A stretch of 64,000 nt of DNA from an uncultured Sulfitobacter sp. (GTDB lineage Bacteria > Pseudomonadota > Alphaproteobacteria > Rhodobacterales > Rhodobacteraceae): contig NZ_CANMFS010000002.1 of the NCBI RefSeq assembly GCF_947497275.1, forward strand, positions 248,001 through 312,000, read 5' to 3'. Position 1 is the stretch's first letter; each line of letters starts with the position of its first letter. A model generated the notes under the pieces. The model did not search any database. It was not told the DNA's origin and saw only the letters and a program-made list of their open reading frames with translations. Below, in pieces: positions 45,591 through 55,877 of this stretch. Made by a program: the position numbers and the translations under genes.

Positions 45591-46733
45591 ATGGATTTCG
45601 CACTGAGCGAGGAACAGACCGCCATTTTCGATATGGCTTACGCCTTTGGGCAAGAGCACATCGCGCCCCACGCGCAGGCATGGGAGAAGGCAGAGTGCAT
45701 TCCCAAAGAGCTTTGGCCAAAGATCGCAGAGCTTGGCTTCGGCGGGCTCTATGTCTCCGAGGAAGGGGGCGGATCGGGGTTGTCGCGTCTGGACGCAACG
45801 CTGGTGTTCGAAGCCCTGTCGATGGCATGTCCATCCGTCGCTTCGTTCCTGTCGATCCACAACATGTGCGCCAAGATGCTCGACAGCTTTGCATCCGACG
45901 AAATGAAGGCGCGCGTATTGCCGGACGTGCTGTCGATGAAAACGGTGCTCAGCTATTGCCTGACGGAACCCGGCTCCGGCTCTGACGCCGCAGCCTTGAA
46001 AACGCGGGCAGAGCGGACCAACGAGGGCTATACCCTGAATGGAACCAAGGCATTCATTTCCGGAGGCGGCTATTCGGATGCCTATGTCTGCATGGTGCGC
46101 ACTTCCGACGATGGAGCCGCCGGTGTCTCGACAGTGTATGTGACCGACGGAACACCGGGTCTGTCCTTCGGCGGTCTGGAGGACAAGATGGGCTGGCGCA
46201 GCCAGCCGACAGCGCAGGTTCAATTCGACAATTGCAACATTTCCGCCGAAAATCTAGTGGGCGAGGAGGGCAGTGGTTTCAAATATGCAATGAAGGGGCT
46301 GGACGGCGGTCGTCTGAACATCGCGGCCTGTTCGCTGGGGGCGGCACAGACCGCACTGACCAAAACCCTTGATTACATGGGCGAGCGGCAAGCGTTCGGC
46401 AAGCCGATCGACCAGTTTCAGGGCCTGCAATTTCGCCTCGCGGACATGGAGATCGAGCTTCAGGCCGCACGCACGTTTTTGCGGCAGGCCGCGTGGAAGC
46501 TTGACACCGGAGCACCCGATGCCACCAAGTTCTGCGCGATGGCGAAGAAATTCGTGACCGAGGCCGGTTCGCGTATTGTGGACCAATGTCTGCAGTTGCA
46601 CGGCGGTTACGGGTATCTTGCCGACTACGGCATCGAAAAGCTGGTGCGTGATCTGCGGGTGCATCAGATCCTCGAAGGCACCAACGAGATCATGCGGGTG
46701 ATCGTCTCCCGCGACATGCTGAAAAACCGGTGA
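45591..46733 (+). CDS. Acyl-CoA dehydrogenase, probable isobutyryl-CoA dehydrogenase
   Basis: 380-residue FAD enzyme. YCLTEPGSGSDAAALKTRA is the FAD/substrate loop, AFGKPIDQFQGLQFRLADME the central helix, and the catalytic base is Glu362 in HQILEGTNEIMRVIVSRDML, the position used by short-chain acyl-CoA dehydrogenases. Its place between mmsA and the HIBYL-CoA hydrolase points to isobutyryl-CoA. GGGAGGATACG precedes the start. Confidence 0.9.
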   Translation: MDFALSEEQTAIFDMAYAFGQEHIAPHAQAWEKAECIPKELWPKIAELGFGGLYVSEEGGGSGLSRLDATLVFEALSMACPSVASFLSIHNMCAKMLDSFASDEMKARVLPDVLSMKTVLSYCLTEPGSGSDAAALKTRAERTNEGYTLNGTKAFISGGGYSDAYVCMVRTSDDGAAGVSTVYVTDGTPGLSFGGLEDKMGWRSQPTAQVQFDNCNISAENLVGEEGSGFKYAMKGLDGGRLNIAACSLGAAQTALTKTLDYMGERQAFGKPIDQFQGLQFRLADMEIELQAARTFLRQAAWKLDTGAPDATKFCAMAKKFVTEAGSRIVDQCLQLHGGYGYLADYGIEKLVRDLRVHQILEGTNEIMRVIVSRDMLKNR

Positions 46734-46737
46734 GTGT

Positions 46738-47769
46738 ATGAGTGACATTGATATCCGCGTCGTCGGAAAAGCGGGCAGGATCACGCTGAACCGGCCCAAA
46801 GCGTTGAATGCATTAACCTACGACATGTGTCTCGCCGTCGAGACCGCTCTCGACGGGTGGCGCGATGATCCTGCCGTCGCGTTGATCGTCATCGACGCTG
46901 CCGGAGACCGCGCTTTCTGCTCCGGGGGCGATATTGCCGATTTGTATGAGACCGGTCTGAAGGGGAACTATGCCTACGGCCAGAAGTTCTGGGCCGACGA
47001 ATATCGGATGAACAACAAGATATTTTCTTATCCCAAGCCGGTCGTGTCCTTTCTGCAAGGCTTCACGATGGGCGGCGGCGTCGGGATCGGGTGTCACGGG
47101 TCGCACCGGATCGTGGGCGAAACCAGCCAGATCGCAATGCCGGAATGTGGCATCGGCCTTGTACCCGACGTTGGCGGGTCGTTGATGTTAGCACTGGCGC
47201 CCGGTCGGCTTGGGGAATACCTGGGCACAACGGCCGTTCGCATGAACGGTGCAGACGCGATATATGCAGGATTTGCAGATACTTATATCCCACAGTCCAA
47301 GTGGATAGAAGTCATGGCCGAGCTTGAGCGGACGGGCGATGCAACTTGCATCGCGGTTGTTGCCGATGTGCCGGTCGACGGGACGCTCGCCGACCAGCAG
47401 GCAGAGATCGACGCGCATTTCGGGGGCGAAGCACTGGGCGACATCCTGCGTTCTCTCCAAGTGTCCAACAGCGCATTTGCTGCTGCGACACTCAAGGCGA
47501 TGGGCCGGAACGCACCGCTTTCCATGGCCTGCACGATCGAAATGATCCACCGCCTGCGCGGGCCGTCGCTTACCATGGAAAAAGCGCTCGATCACGAGTA
47601 CCGCTTTACCGCCCGCGCGATGGAGCACGGCGACTTCCTTGAAGGCATTCGCGCCGCGATCATCGACAAGGATCGCGTCCCAAAATGGCGTTTTGCGGAC
47701 ATGAACGTACCCCTGGCAGCTGTGTCGAAAATGCTGCTACCCTTGGGCGAAAACGCCCTCAAACTCTGA
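46738..47769 (+). CDS. Enoyl-CoA hydratase family, probable 3-hydroxyisobutyryl-CoA hydrolase
   Basis: 343 residues, crotonase fold. AFCSGGDIADLYETG and GFTMGGGVGIGCHGSHRIVG form the oxyanion hole; MPECGIGLVPDVGGSLMLAL carries the acidic catalytic residues typical of HIBYL-CoA hydrolases. The C-terminal ECH_2 extension (LDHEYRFTARAMEHGDFLEG) also fits this branch. Starts four bases after the acyl-CoA dehydrogenase stop. Releases 3-hydroxyisobutyrate in valine breakdown. Confidence 0.9.
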   Translation: MSDIDIRVVGKAGRITLNRPKALNALTYDMCLAVETALDGWRDDPAVALIVIDAAGDRAFCSGGDIADLYETGLKGNYAYGQKFWADEYRMNNKIFSYPKPVVSFLQGFTMGGGVGIGCHGSHRIVGETSQIAMPECGIGLVPDVGGSLMLALAPGRLGEYLGTTAVRMNGADAIYAGFADTYIPQSKWIEVMAELERTGDATCIAVVADVPVDGTLADQQAEIDAHFGGEALGDILRSLQVSNSAFAAATLKAMGRNAPLSMACTIEMIHRLRGPSLTMEKALDHEYRFTARAMEHGDFLEGIRAAIIDKDRVPKWRFADMNVPLAAVSKMLLPLGENALKL

Positions 47770-47781
47770 CAGGAGACGGAT

Positions 47782-48666
47782 ATGACAACGCAGAAAATCG
47801 GCTTTATCGGATTGGGCAACATGGGCGCGCCGATGGCGCATAATCTTGCGGAGGCAGGCTATGACGTGGTTGGTTTCGACACCGCAGGTACCACCGCCGA
47901 GGGCGTAGCATCTGCGAAGTCCGCACTCGAGGCTGTCAGGGACGCGGATTTCGTCATTACGATGCTGCCAAACGGCGCGATCCTGCGCAGCGTCGCCGCC
48001 GACATTCTCGAAGGGATGAAGCAAGGTGCAGTCCTGATTGATTGCTCCACCGTCGATGTGGAAAGCGCGCGCGATGTCGCAGAGATGGCGCACGCACAGG
48101 GTGCAGGATTCGTTGATGCTCCGGTTTCCGGGGGCGTCGGTGGTGCATCTGCGGGAACGCTCACGTTCATGGCCGGCGGTACCGACAACGCTTTTGCCGG
48201 CGCGGCCCCACTCTTTGAGGTCATGGGGCAAAAGGCGGTACATTGTGGCACCGCGGGGGCCGGTCAGGCAGCAAAAATCTGCAACAATATGATCCTTGGT
48301 GCGACGATGATCGTCACCTGCGAAGCCTTTGCTCTGGCCGATAAACTGGGCCTCGATCGCCAAAAGATGTTCGACGTGGTCAGCACCTCCTCCGGCTATA
48401 GCTGGTCGATGAACGCCTACTGCCCTGCGCCGGGTATCGGGCCGTCATCGCCGGCCGATAACGGATACGCTCCGGGTTTTGCCGCGGAATTGATGCTGAA
48501 AGATCTGGGCCTGAGCCAGCAGGCAGCCGAGGCAGCGGATGCCGACACCCCGATGGGTGCGCTTGCCCGCGAGCTATATGCGACATTCGTCGAAGAGGAA
48601 GACGGTCGCGGCAAGGATTTCTCCGCCATGCTTCCGAGGCTGGAGGGCCGTAGCCGACAAGGATGA
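47782..48666 (+). CDS. mmsB: 3-hydroxyisobutyrate dehydrogenase
   Basis: NAD-dependent enzyme of 294 residues forming methylmalonate semialdehyde. Rossmann motif IGFIGLGNMGAPMAHNLAEA, substrate motif DAPVSGGVGGASAGTLTFMA, catalytic Lys165 in GQAAKICNNMILG, and PALMQ-region AYCPAPGIGPSSPADNGYAP near 210-230. AGGAGACGGAT precedes the start. Last gene of the operon; feeds MmsA. Confidence 0.95.
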   Translation: MTTQKIGFIGLGNMGAPMAHNLAEAGYDVVGFDTAGTTAEGVASAKSALEAVRDADFVITMLPNGAILRSVAADILEGMKQGAVLIDCSTVDVESARDVAEMAHAQGAGFVDAPVSGGVGGASAGTLTFMAGGTDNAFAGAAPLFEVMGQKAVHCGTAGAGQAAKICNNMILGATMIVTCEAFALADKLGLDRQKMFDVVSTSSGYSWSMNAYCPAPGIGPSSPADNGYAPGFAAELMLKDLGLSQQAAEAADADTPMGALARELYATFVEEEDGRGKDFSAMLPRLEGRSRQG

Positions 48667-48845
48667 TACCGCGAGCAGGCTCTCGTTATACCTGTTGGCA
48701 AATGGCGGAAGACAGCAACGGCAAGCTCTTCGCGCCTGCGACGGGGTAATGCCTTCGCAGCAAGGACGAGGGCGCCGGTTCATGGTTGAACAACCTGAAC
48801 GCGACGCCCTTCTCCCGACCCCACGTATACTTCAGGGCTTCAAGG

Positions 48846-51707
48846 TCACTCTGCCGCGACTTTCTTTTGTGGGGCGAGCATCGGTTTGAGATACTTACCG
48901 GTGTAGCTTTCTGCCACTTCCGCGACATCCTCGGGCGTGCCGGTCGCCACGACGCGGCCGCCGCCATCCCCCCCTTCGGGTCCGATGTCGATCAGATGAT
49001 CGGCGGTTTTGATGACATCCAGATTGTGCTCGATAACGACGACGGAATTGCCTTGATCGACCAATTCATGCAGCACTTCCAGCAGCTTGCGCACATCCTC
49101 GAAATGCAGACCTGTTGTCGGTTCGTCAAGTATGTAAAGCGTGCGGCCCGTCGAACGGCGTGCCAGCTCCTTGGAAAGCTTCACCCGCTGTGCTTCGCCC
49201 CCTGACAGGGTCGTCGCCTGCTGGCCCACTTTGATATAGCCAAGCCCGACCCGCATCAGCGCGTCCATCTTTTCGCGGATAGACGGAACGGCGGCAAAGA
49301 ACGTCTGCGCATCTTCCACCGTCATATCGAGAACGTCGGCAATGCTTTTGCCTTTGAATTTGATCTCGAGCGTCTCGCGGTTATACCGCGCACCCTTGCA
49401 GGTTTCGCATTCCACGTAGACGTCAGGCAGGAAATGCATCTCGATCTTGATTACGCCGTCCCCCTGGCAGGCCTCGCAGCGTCCACCTTTTACGTTGAAG
49501 CTGAAGCGGCCGGGTTTGTAACCGCGCGCCTTCGCCTCCGGTAGACCGGCGAACCAATCGCGGATCGGGGTGAACGCGCCGGTGTAGGTGGCGGGGTTGG
49601 ACCGCGGGGTGCGTCCAATGGGGCGCTGGTCGATGTCGATCACCTTATCAAGGTGCTCTAGCCCTTTGATCGTCTCGCAGGGTGCCGGGGTCTGGCGCGC
49701 GCCATTGAGGTTCATCGACGCCGTCTTGAACAGGGTCTCAATGGTCAGCGTCGACTTGCCGCCCCCCGACACGCCTGTCACGCAGACGAATTTGCCCAGC
49801 GGGAAATCGACCGTGACATCGTGCAGATTGTTGCCCGATGCCTTGACGACCTGAATTTTCTTCTTGTTACCCTTGCGGCGCTTCGCCGGGACGGCAATCT
49901 CGCGCGCGCCGGTCAGGTATTGCCCCGTCACGGAGTTTTCGTTCGACGCGATTTCGGCAGGTGTCCCTTTGGCGACGACCTGCCCGCCGTGCACCCCCGC
50001 CCCCGGCCCAATGTCAAAGACATAGTCAGCCTCGCGGATCGCTTCCTCGTCGTGTTCGACGACGATCACCGTGTTGCCCTGGTCGCGCAGGTTCTTAAGG
50101 GTCAGCAGCAGACGGTCGTTATCTCGCTGATGCAAACCGATGGAGGGTTCATCGAGCACGTAGAGAACGCCGGTCAGACCAGAGCCGATCTGGGAGGCAA
50201 GCCGGATACGCTGGCTCTCGCCACCGCTTAATGTGCCACTTGAACGTGCGAGTGTAAGGTATTCCAATCCAACGTTATTCAAGAACCCCAGCCGTTCCCT
50301 GATCTCTTTGAGAATGGCCCGTGCAATCTCGTTTTTCTGCTGCGACAGTTCCGCAGGCACTTTTTCGCACCAGTCCGCGGCATCGCGGATCGACATTTGC
50401 ACCACCTCGCCCGCGTGCAGGCCCGCGATTTTCACCGCCAGCGCCTCGGGGCGCAATCGGTATCCATCACACGTGCCGCATGGACGGTTGTTCTGATAGC
50501 GTTCAAACTCTTCGCGGATCCAATTGCTGTCGGTCTCGCGGTAGCGGCGTTCCATATTCGGAATCACACCTTCGAACACGCGACTGACTTCGTAGACACG
50601 CCCGCCCTCATCGTAGCGGAACTTTATCTCTTCCTTGCCGGACCCGTACAAGAAGACATTCTGGATCTTTGGATCGATGTCTTTCCACTTCGCGCTCTGG
50701 CTAAAGCCGTAGTGCTTGGCGATGGCTTCGATGGTCTGCTTGAAATAGGGTGATTTTCCCTTACGCCATGGCGCCAGCGCACCGTCGTAGATTTTGAGGT
50801 TCTGATCCGGCACAACGAGGCGTTCATCAAAGAACAGCTCTTTGCCAAGGCCGTCGCACGACGGGCATGCGCCGAAGGGAGCGTTGAAGGAAAACAGCCG
50901 TGGCTCGATCTCGGGGATGGTGAAGCCACTGACGGGACAGGCAAATTTCTCCGAAAACGTAAACCGCTCCGGCTCCCCCTCGCTTGGCGCGGTCTCAAGG
51001 ATCGCTATCCCGTCCGCCAGATCCAGCGCCGTGCGCAGACTGTCCGCCAGACGTGTTTCAAGCCCTTCGCGGACGACGATCCTGTCGACCACCACATCGA
51101 TGTCGTGACGGAACTTCTTGTCGAGCGTCGGCGGCTCGTCCAATTCGTAGAACTCGCCGTTCACCTTCACCCGCTGGAAACCGGATTTGCGCAGCTCGAG
51201 AAATTCCTTGCGGTATTCGCCTTTGCGGTCGCGGACGATGGGGGCCAGCAGATAGGCGCGGGTCCCCTCTTCCATTTTCATGATCCGGTCAACCATATCC
51301 TGCACCTGCTGCGCCTCGATCGGTTTGCCCGTTGCGGGGCTGTAGGGCGTGCCGACGCGCGCGAACAGAAGACGCATGTAGTCGTAGATTTCCGTCACCG
51401 TACCGACGGTCGAACGGGGATTCTTTGACGTGGTTTTCTGTTCGATGGAAATAGCGGGGCTGAGGCCGGAAATGTGATCCACGTCCGGTTTCTGCATCAT
51501 ATCAAGGAATTGACGCGCATAGGCGGACAACGATTCGACATAGCGCCGCTGGCCTTCCGCATAGATCGTATCGAACGCGAGTGAAGATTTACCGGACCCG
51601 GACAGTCCGGTGATCACCACCAGCCGGTCGCGCGGGATGTCCACGTCGATGTTTTTCAGATTATGTTCGCGCGCGCCGCGCACTTCGATGTTCTTCAATT
51701 CGGCCAT
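48846..51707 (-). CDS. uvrA: Excinuclease ABC subunit A
   Basis: Damage-recognition ATPase of nucleotide excision repair, 953 residues. Two ABC modules: Walker [20 protein letters not shown] near the N-terminus and [15 protein letters not shown] near 640, signature [20 protein letters not shown] and [18 protein letters not shown]. The second zinc finger is intact (CEACQGDG...CETCKGAR). The first reads [18 protein letters not shown], so its second Cys is Ser. The UvrB-interaction segment lies around 120-250. AATGGCCGAA region gives the start at 51707. Confidence 0.96.
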   Translation of the reverse strand: MAELKNIEVRGAREHNLKNIDVDIPRDRLVVITGLSGSGKSSLAFDTIYAEGQRRYVESLSAYARQFLDMMQKPDVDHISGLSPAISIEQKTTSKNPRSTVGTVTEIYDYMRLLFARVGTPYSPATGKPIEAQQVQDMVDRIMKMEEGTRAYLLAPIVRDRKGEYRKEFLELRKSGFQRVKVNGEFYELDEPPTLDKKFRHDIDVVVDRIVVREGLETRLADSLRTALDLADGIAILETAPSEGEPERFTFSEKFACPVSGFTIPEIEPRLFSFNAPFGACPSCDGLGKELFFDERLVVPDQNLKIYDGALAPWRKGKSPYFKQTIEAIAKHYGFSQSAKWKDIDPKIQNVFLYGSGKEEIKFRYDEGGRVYEVSRVFEGVIPNMERRYRETDSNWIREEFERYQNNRPCGTCDGYRLRPEALAVKIAGLHAGEVVQMSIRDAADWCEKVPAELSQQKNEIARAILKEIRERLGFLNNVGLEYLTLARSSGTLSGGESQRIRLASQIGSGLTGVLYVLDEPSIGLHQRDNDRLLLTLKNLRDQGNTVIVVEHDEEAIREADYVFDIGPGAGVHGGQVVAKGTPAEIASNENSVTGQYLTGAREIAVPAKRRKGNKKKIQVVKASGNNLHDVTVDFPLGKFVCVTGVSGGGKSTLTIETLFKTASMNLNGARQTPAPCETIKGLEHLDKVIDIDQRPIGRTPRSNPATYTGAFTPIRDWFAGLPEAKARGYKPGRFSFNVKGGRCEACQGDGVIKIEMHFLPDVYVECETCKGARYNRETLEIKFKGKSIADVLDMTVEDAQTFFAAVPSIREKMDALMRVGLGYIKVGQQATTLSGGEAQRVKLSKELARRSTGRTLYILDEPTTGLHFEDVRKLLEVLHELVDQGNSVVVIEHNLDVIKTADHLIDIGPEGGDGGGRVVATGTPEDVAEVAESYTGKYLKPMLAPQKKVAAE

Positions 51708-51788
51708 TCAGACACCCCCGTCATTCCTACGCGATATAGGCGCAGTGGCGGGATTCTCCAATGCGAAAAAGCGAACAAATGGTAAACA

Positions 51789-52943
51789 TCATGCGTTTCT
51801 GCGGCACGCGTCGAAAAAGAGATGCAGCGTCAGGCCCATCAAGAAGGCCGCACCGGCCAGTACAGGCAAGCTGACATAGCCCCATTGTGCGAGGGCGAGC
51901 GCCATCACCGGGGTGCCCAACGTATTGCCAAGATTACCCATTTGCGCCATAGCCCCGTTCGCCTGGGCCTGTGTCTCCGGTGTGGTATTCAGCTGTGCGA
52001 CGGAAGCAAAGCTGCTGCCCTGAATCAGCCCCATCGCGGCCGCCAGCGCGAGGCATGCGGCCGGTGAAGCGGGCGACGCCCAGAGCCAGAAAACCGCCAA
52101 TGCCGAAAATCCGAACCCGAAAATAACAACCTCGACGGCGCGGAAAAGTCGCAGCAGCCCCACGCCAAGTGTCATGGAGACGGCAATGCTGACCAATGGC
52201 ATTGCGCCCATCACGGCACCACGAATCTGATCGGGCAAGTAGGGTGGCAGGACCGTCAGGATGGAGACGAAACAGAACGTGTAGAAAAGCCAGCCGATCG
52301 CGGGTGCTGCAATCGAGGGAGAGCGGTAGATGATTGCGTGGGTGCGCAATATGACGCGCACGGACATGGGCGGGCTGTTGTTTCGGTCTGGCAACGCCAC
52401 CAGGCGCGGTGCGAGATACAGCGCGAAGGCGGCCATATAGACCGCATGCGCCGCAAACAGTGTAGGCAATCCTGCGAAAATGGCCAACGGCCTGCCGCCC
52501 CACGCCATCACTGCGAACGCCACCCCGAAAAACGTCCCCCAAAGCGTCAAAGCCAGCCCGCGCTGGCGGTCGGTTGCGATCTGCGCGATCAGGGTGGGCG
52601 CTGCGACCACAATGGCAAGGTGAGAAACCCCTTCGATCAGGCGCAGACCCAGCATCACCGGCAACGGGGGCAACAACGCTTGCACGGCAGAGAGAATGGC
52701 ACCGAGCCACAGTGCGCTCAGCAGCGCACGCCGGTAGCGGATCCGTGCCACGAGCAGTGCCGCCACAACGCCCAGCACGATGCCTACCATACCGACGGCA
52801 GACACCAGCCAGCCCAGAAGCACCCCGCCATCGGGATAGGCCGCGCCGAGAAGGTCGTAGATGACGGAAATTTTCGCGTATTGCCCCGCCGCGCCCAGTC
52901 CTGCGCCCCAAAGCGCAAAGATCAGCGGCCAAGAGCCCCGCAT
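51789..52943 (-). CDS. MFS transporter
   Basis: 384 residues with about 12 hydrophobic segments. The start at 52943 (MRGSWPLIFALWGAGLGAAG) overlaps the stop of the methyltransferase gene (TGATG), so the two are co-translated. Loop motif A-like ARIRYRRAL follows helix 2. Substrate unknown; efflux of a methylated compound would fit the coupling, but this is speculation. Confidence 0.82.
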   Translation of the reverse strand: MRGSWPLIFALWGAGLGAAGQYAKISVIYDLLGAAYPDGGVLLGWLVSAVGMVGIVLGVVAALLVARIRYRRALLSALWLGAILSAVQALLPPLPVMLGLRLIEGVSHLAIVVAAPTLIAQIATDRQRGLALTLWGTFFGVAFAVMAWGGRPLAIFAGLPTLFAAHAVYMAAFALYLAPRLVALPDRNNSPPMSVRVILRTHAIIYRSPSIAAPAIGWLFYTFCFVSILTVLPPYLPDQIRGAVMGAMPLVSIAVSMTLGVGLLRLFRAVEVVIFGFGFSALAVFWLWASPASPAACLALAAAMGLIQGSSFASVAQLNTTPETQAQANGAMAQMGNLGNTLGTPVMALALAQWGYVSLPVLAGAAFLMGLTLHLFFDACRRNA

Positions 52944-53506
52944 CAGCTTCGGACAGCCATCGCCCAGGCGCACACAGGCATGTCGGGATCGTTTTCGATG
53001 TCGTCCGTGGCCTCGTCATATTCGGGTGGCCAGGACTGTTCCAGATTGCGCTGCGCCACATGGCGATTGCCCCATTGGAAGGACTGAACCATATCTTCCT
53101 CGAAACCACACTCGACGAGAAGGTTCTTAAGGCCGCGCGCCGACCAGCGCGAATTGTCCATCGGGGCCGCATGGAACGGCACAAAGAACGGCACCGCGAC
53201 CCAGAAGGTGCCGCCTTTCTTGAGCATCTGGCGCACGTGTCTGGTCGCGGTATAGGGCCTGTCGAGGTGTTCCCACACCTGATTGGCCATGATCAGATCA
53301 AATTTGCGCGGCTTGCCCGTCTGTGGATCAATGTAGGGACCGGCGCAGATATCATGCTCCGGATAGCGGAACTGCTCGTAGCTTTTGAAGTCGAACTGCT
53401 CGCCATAATTCCCTGAAATCTCAGCGACTTTCAATCGCTGAGGTTTCATCTCCTGGATCATTCGGCGCGACGCGGGACCCATGACAACTCGGTTCAGACT
53501 ACCCAT
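52943..53506 (-). CDS. Class I SAM-dependent methyltransferase
   Basis: 187 residues. Motif I is degenerate (KVAEISGNYGEQFDF); motif II/III are recognisable in KFDLIMANQVWEHLDRPYTA and VRQMLKKGGTFWVAVPFF. Resembles Methyltransf_11 proteins acting in envelope or small-molecule modification. Its stop overlaps the MFS start. Substrate unknown. Confidence 0.78.
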   Translation of the reverse strand: MGSLNRVVMGPASRRMIQEMKPQRLKVAEISGNYGEQFDFKSYEQFRYPEHDICAGPYIDPQTGKPRKFDLIMANQVWEHLDRPYTATRHVRQMLKKGGTFWVAVPFFVPFHAAPMDNSRWSARGLKNLLVECGFEEDMVQSFQWGNRHVAQRNLEQSWPPEYDEATDDIENDPDMPVCAWAMAVRS

Positions 53507-53568
53507 GGCTGAACTATGTCAGCAGCTCCCGTTCCCGTCCAGTGGCCGCAACGCCGACGACGTATGCG

Positions 53569-54963
53569 TCACATATGGATCACGCGCCCGTAGGCATCCA
53601 GCACGGATTCGTGCATCATTTCCGACAGCGTCGGATGCGGAAAGACAGTGTTCATCAGGTCCTCTTCGGTGGTTTCCAACTGGCGACCCACGACATACCC
53701 CTGAATAAGCTCGGTCACTTCGGCGCCAATCATATGCGCGCCTAACAGTTCGCCGGTTTTCGCATCGAATATGGTTTTGACCATGCCGCTTTCCTCACCC
53801 AGCGCAATGGCCTTGCCATTGCCGATGAACGGGAAGCGCCCGACCTTGATCTCGAACCCCAGCTCCTTTGCCTTGGCTTCGGTATAGCCAACGGATGCGA
53901 CCTGTGGATAGCAATAGGTACAGCCCGCAATGCTTTCCGGCTTGACCGGATGGGCATGATTGCCCGCGATCAATTCGGCCACCATGACACCTTCGTGGCT
54001 GGCCTTGTGGGCAAGCCATGGCGCCCCCGCAATATCCCCGATCGCGTACAGACCATCGACGCCTGTGCGGCAGTATTCATCGGTCACGACATGCGTGCGG
54101 TCGATCTTAACGCCCAGATCTTCGAGGCCGAGGTTTTCCACGTTGCCAACAATCCCCACAGCACTGATAACGGTATCGAATTCAAGTTTCTCCACCTTGC
54201 CGCCTACCTCGATGTGGGCAGTGACCTTATCTTGGGCGCGGTCGAGCTTCTTGACCATCGCCTTTTGCATGATCTTCATGCCCTGCTTTTCGAAGGCTTT
54301 CCTGGCAAAGGCGGAAATCTCCGCATCTTCGACCGGAAGGACACGGTCCATTACCTCGACGACGGTGGTTTCCGCACCCAAAGTATTGTAAAAGCTTGCA
54401 AATTCGATACCGATAGCGCCGGACCCGATCACAAGCAGCTTTTTCGGCATATGCGGCGGTTGCAGCGCGTGCCGGTAGGTCCAGACCAGCTTTCCATCCG
54501 CTGCCAGCCCGGGTAATTCGCGCGCCCGCGCGCCGGTCGCCAGAACGATGTCATTGGCCGCCAAGGCTTCGGTTGCCTTGTCCGTCTTGACGCTGACCTT
54601 GCCTTTTGCCGTGATCCTGGCCTCCCCCATCACCACGGCGATCTTGTTCTTTTTCATCAGATGCCCGATGCCGCCCGACAGTTGACCGGCGATCTTGCGC
54701 GACCGCTTGACGACCGCATCGAGATCGTAGTCGACCCCTTCCGCCTTCAGCCCGAACTCCTTTGCCCTCTGCATGAGGTGGAAAACTTCCGAGGTCCGCA
54801 GCATCGCCTTGGTCGGGATACACCCCCAATTCAGACATATGCCGCCAAGATTTTCCCGTTCGACGATGCAGACTTTTTTGCCCAACTGTGCCGCCCGGAT
54901 GGCCGCGACGTATCCGCCCGGCCCTGCACCGATCACGATCAGGTCATAGTTAGTTTCGGCCAT
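53569..54963 (-). CDS. lpdA: Dihydrolipoyl dehydrogenase
   Basis: E3 component of 2-oxoacid dehydrogenase complexes, 464 residues. FAD motif IVIGAGPGGYVAAIRAAQLG, redox disulfide Cys43/Cys48 in GGICLNWGCIPTKAML, NAD motif VIGSGAIGIEFASFYNTLGA, and the His-Glu base in FPHPTLSEMMHESVLDA. No E1 or E2 gene is beside it in the window. A perfect AT-rich palindrome lies 29-54 bases upstream. Confidence 0.96.
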   Translation of the reverse strand: MAETNYDLIVIGAGPGGYVAAIRAAQLGKKVCIVERENLGGICLNWGCIPTKAMLRTSEVFHLMQRAKEFGLKAEGVDYDLDAVVKRSRKIAGQLSGGIGHLMKKNKIAVVMGEARITAKGKVSVKTDKATEALAANDIVLATGARARELPGLAADGKLVWTYRHALQPPHMPKKLLVIGSGAIGIEFASFYNTLGAETTVVEVMDRVLPVEDAEISAFARKAFEKQGMKIMQKAMVKKLDRAQDKVTAHIEVGGKVEKLEFDTVISAVGIVGNVENLGLEDLGVKIDRTHVVTDEYCRTGVDGLYAIGDIAGAPWLAHKASHEGVMVAELIAGNHAHPVKPESIAGCTYCYPQVASVGYTEAKAKELGFEIKVGRFPFIGNGKAIALGEESGMVKTIFDAKTGELLGAHMIGAEVTELIQGYVVGRQLETTEEDLMNTVFPHPTLSEMMHESVLDAYGRVIHM

Positions 54964-54991
54964 TGGCGCACCTCGCGGTAAGTGTCGGGCA

Positions 54992-55017
54992 AATATGGTT
55001 TAGCATTAAACCATATT
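54992..55017. promoter_or_regulatory. AT-rich palindrome upstream of lpdA
   Basis: AATATGGTTTA / TAAACCATATT, an 11-bp perfect inverted repeat with spacer GCAT. No T-run follows in the direction of lpdA, so an operator or mRNA leader hairpin is more likely than a terminator. Confidence 0.45.
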
Positions 55018-55046
55018 CCGAGGCTCAGCAATGGGGGCCCGCCTCA

Positions 55047-55241
55047 TCAGCGTTGCTTGCGAAACCAGCCGATGCATAGACCGACAGCGCCCAAAAGCGT
55101 GGTGAAGTACCCCACCGGGATCAGCCATGCAATTCCGTCTCCGGGACCGGTTTCCGCAGGTACCGACGGCGCCAGAGTGACGATTGCCACGCCCGCCAAA
55201 AGAACCGCGACTGAAAGCCATAACAAGACACGACCAGACAT
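55047..55241 (-). CDS. Small two-helix membrane protein (64 aa)
   Basis: MSGRVLLWLSVAVLLAGVAI is the first helix and IPVGYFTTLLGAVGLCIGWF the second; basic end RKQR. AAGGAGAAAAAT precedes the ATG, a good ribosome site. 83 bases upstream of lpdA on the same strand. No family recognised. Confidence 0.65.
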   Translation of the reverse strand: MSGRVLLWLSVAVLLAGVAIVTLAPSVPAETGPGDGIAWLIPVGYFTTLLGAVGLCIGWFRKQR

Positions 55242-55298
55242 ATTTTTCTCCTTCTCACTTTAGGAAGAAACGCCCTTTCGCAGCATCTGTTCCGTACC

Positions 55299-55877
55299 TC
55301 AGGCGGCGTGCGCCTGCTGCAACTCGCGCAAGGTGTGCCCGTAGGCGCCTTTTTCGGCATAAGCGATTTCAGAACGGGTATCCGTGCGCCCCAGCGCTTC
55401 ATTGCGATACGGGAAGCGTCCGAATTCGCGAATAACCTCGCGGTGCGCCTGCGCGTGCAGCAGGTTTCCGCCTTCCGGCATCCGCTCGACCAGCAAACGC
55501 ACACACCGGTCCTGATCGCACAGATTTTCCGAATGCATCAGCGGCAGGTAAAAGAACTGTCGCGCCGGCGCGTTTATTTTCAGGTCCCAGCCCTTGAAGA
55601 TCGCGGATTTGGCGACAGCAAGCGCATGGGCATCAAACGCAAAAGCCTCTGCGCTTCCGCGATACATGTTGCGGGGGAACTGGTCTGTCAGGATCAGATA
55701 GGCCAGCGTGCCGGACGGATAGGTCAACCACATGCCAAGCCCGCCGTCGCGCACGGCGTCCAATGCCCCGGCGAAAGTCTCGCGTATTTCCGCGTCCAGG
55801 GCGTCGTCCACCGCATACCAGCCGTCGGGTCCGACCTTGTCCAGCCAGAATTCCAGTACTGTCTCAGGACCTACCAT
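55299..55877 (-). CDS. DUF924 family protein
   Basis: 192 residues, all-helical TPR-like fold. Signature blocks: VLEFWLDKVGPDGWYAVDDA, LAYLILTDQFPRNMYRGSAE, FFYLPLMHSENLCDQDRCVR and REFGRFPYRNEALGRTDT. Function unknown; widely conserved in proteobacteria. GAAGGAGTGCGAGC precedes the start. Confidence 0.92.
   Translation of the reverse strand: MVGPETVLEFWLDKVGPDGWYAVDDALDAEIRETFAGALDAVRDGGLGMWLTYPSGTLAYLILTDQFPRNMYRGSAEAFAFDAHALAVAKSAIFKGWDLKINAPARQFFYLPLMHSENLCDQDRCVRLLVERMPEGGNLLHAQAHREVIREFGRFPYRNEALGRTDTRSEIAYAEKGAYGHTLRELQQAHAA

Noticed and set aside
43738-45894. 718-codon minus-strand frame opposite mmsA
   Set aside because: Shadow of mmsA; Arg/His-rich with no domain, while mmsA shows catalytic residues and a good ribosome site.
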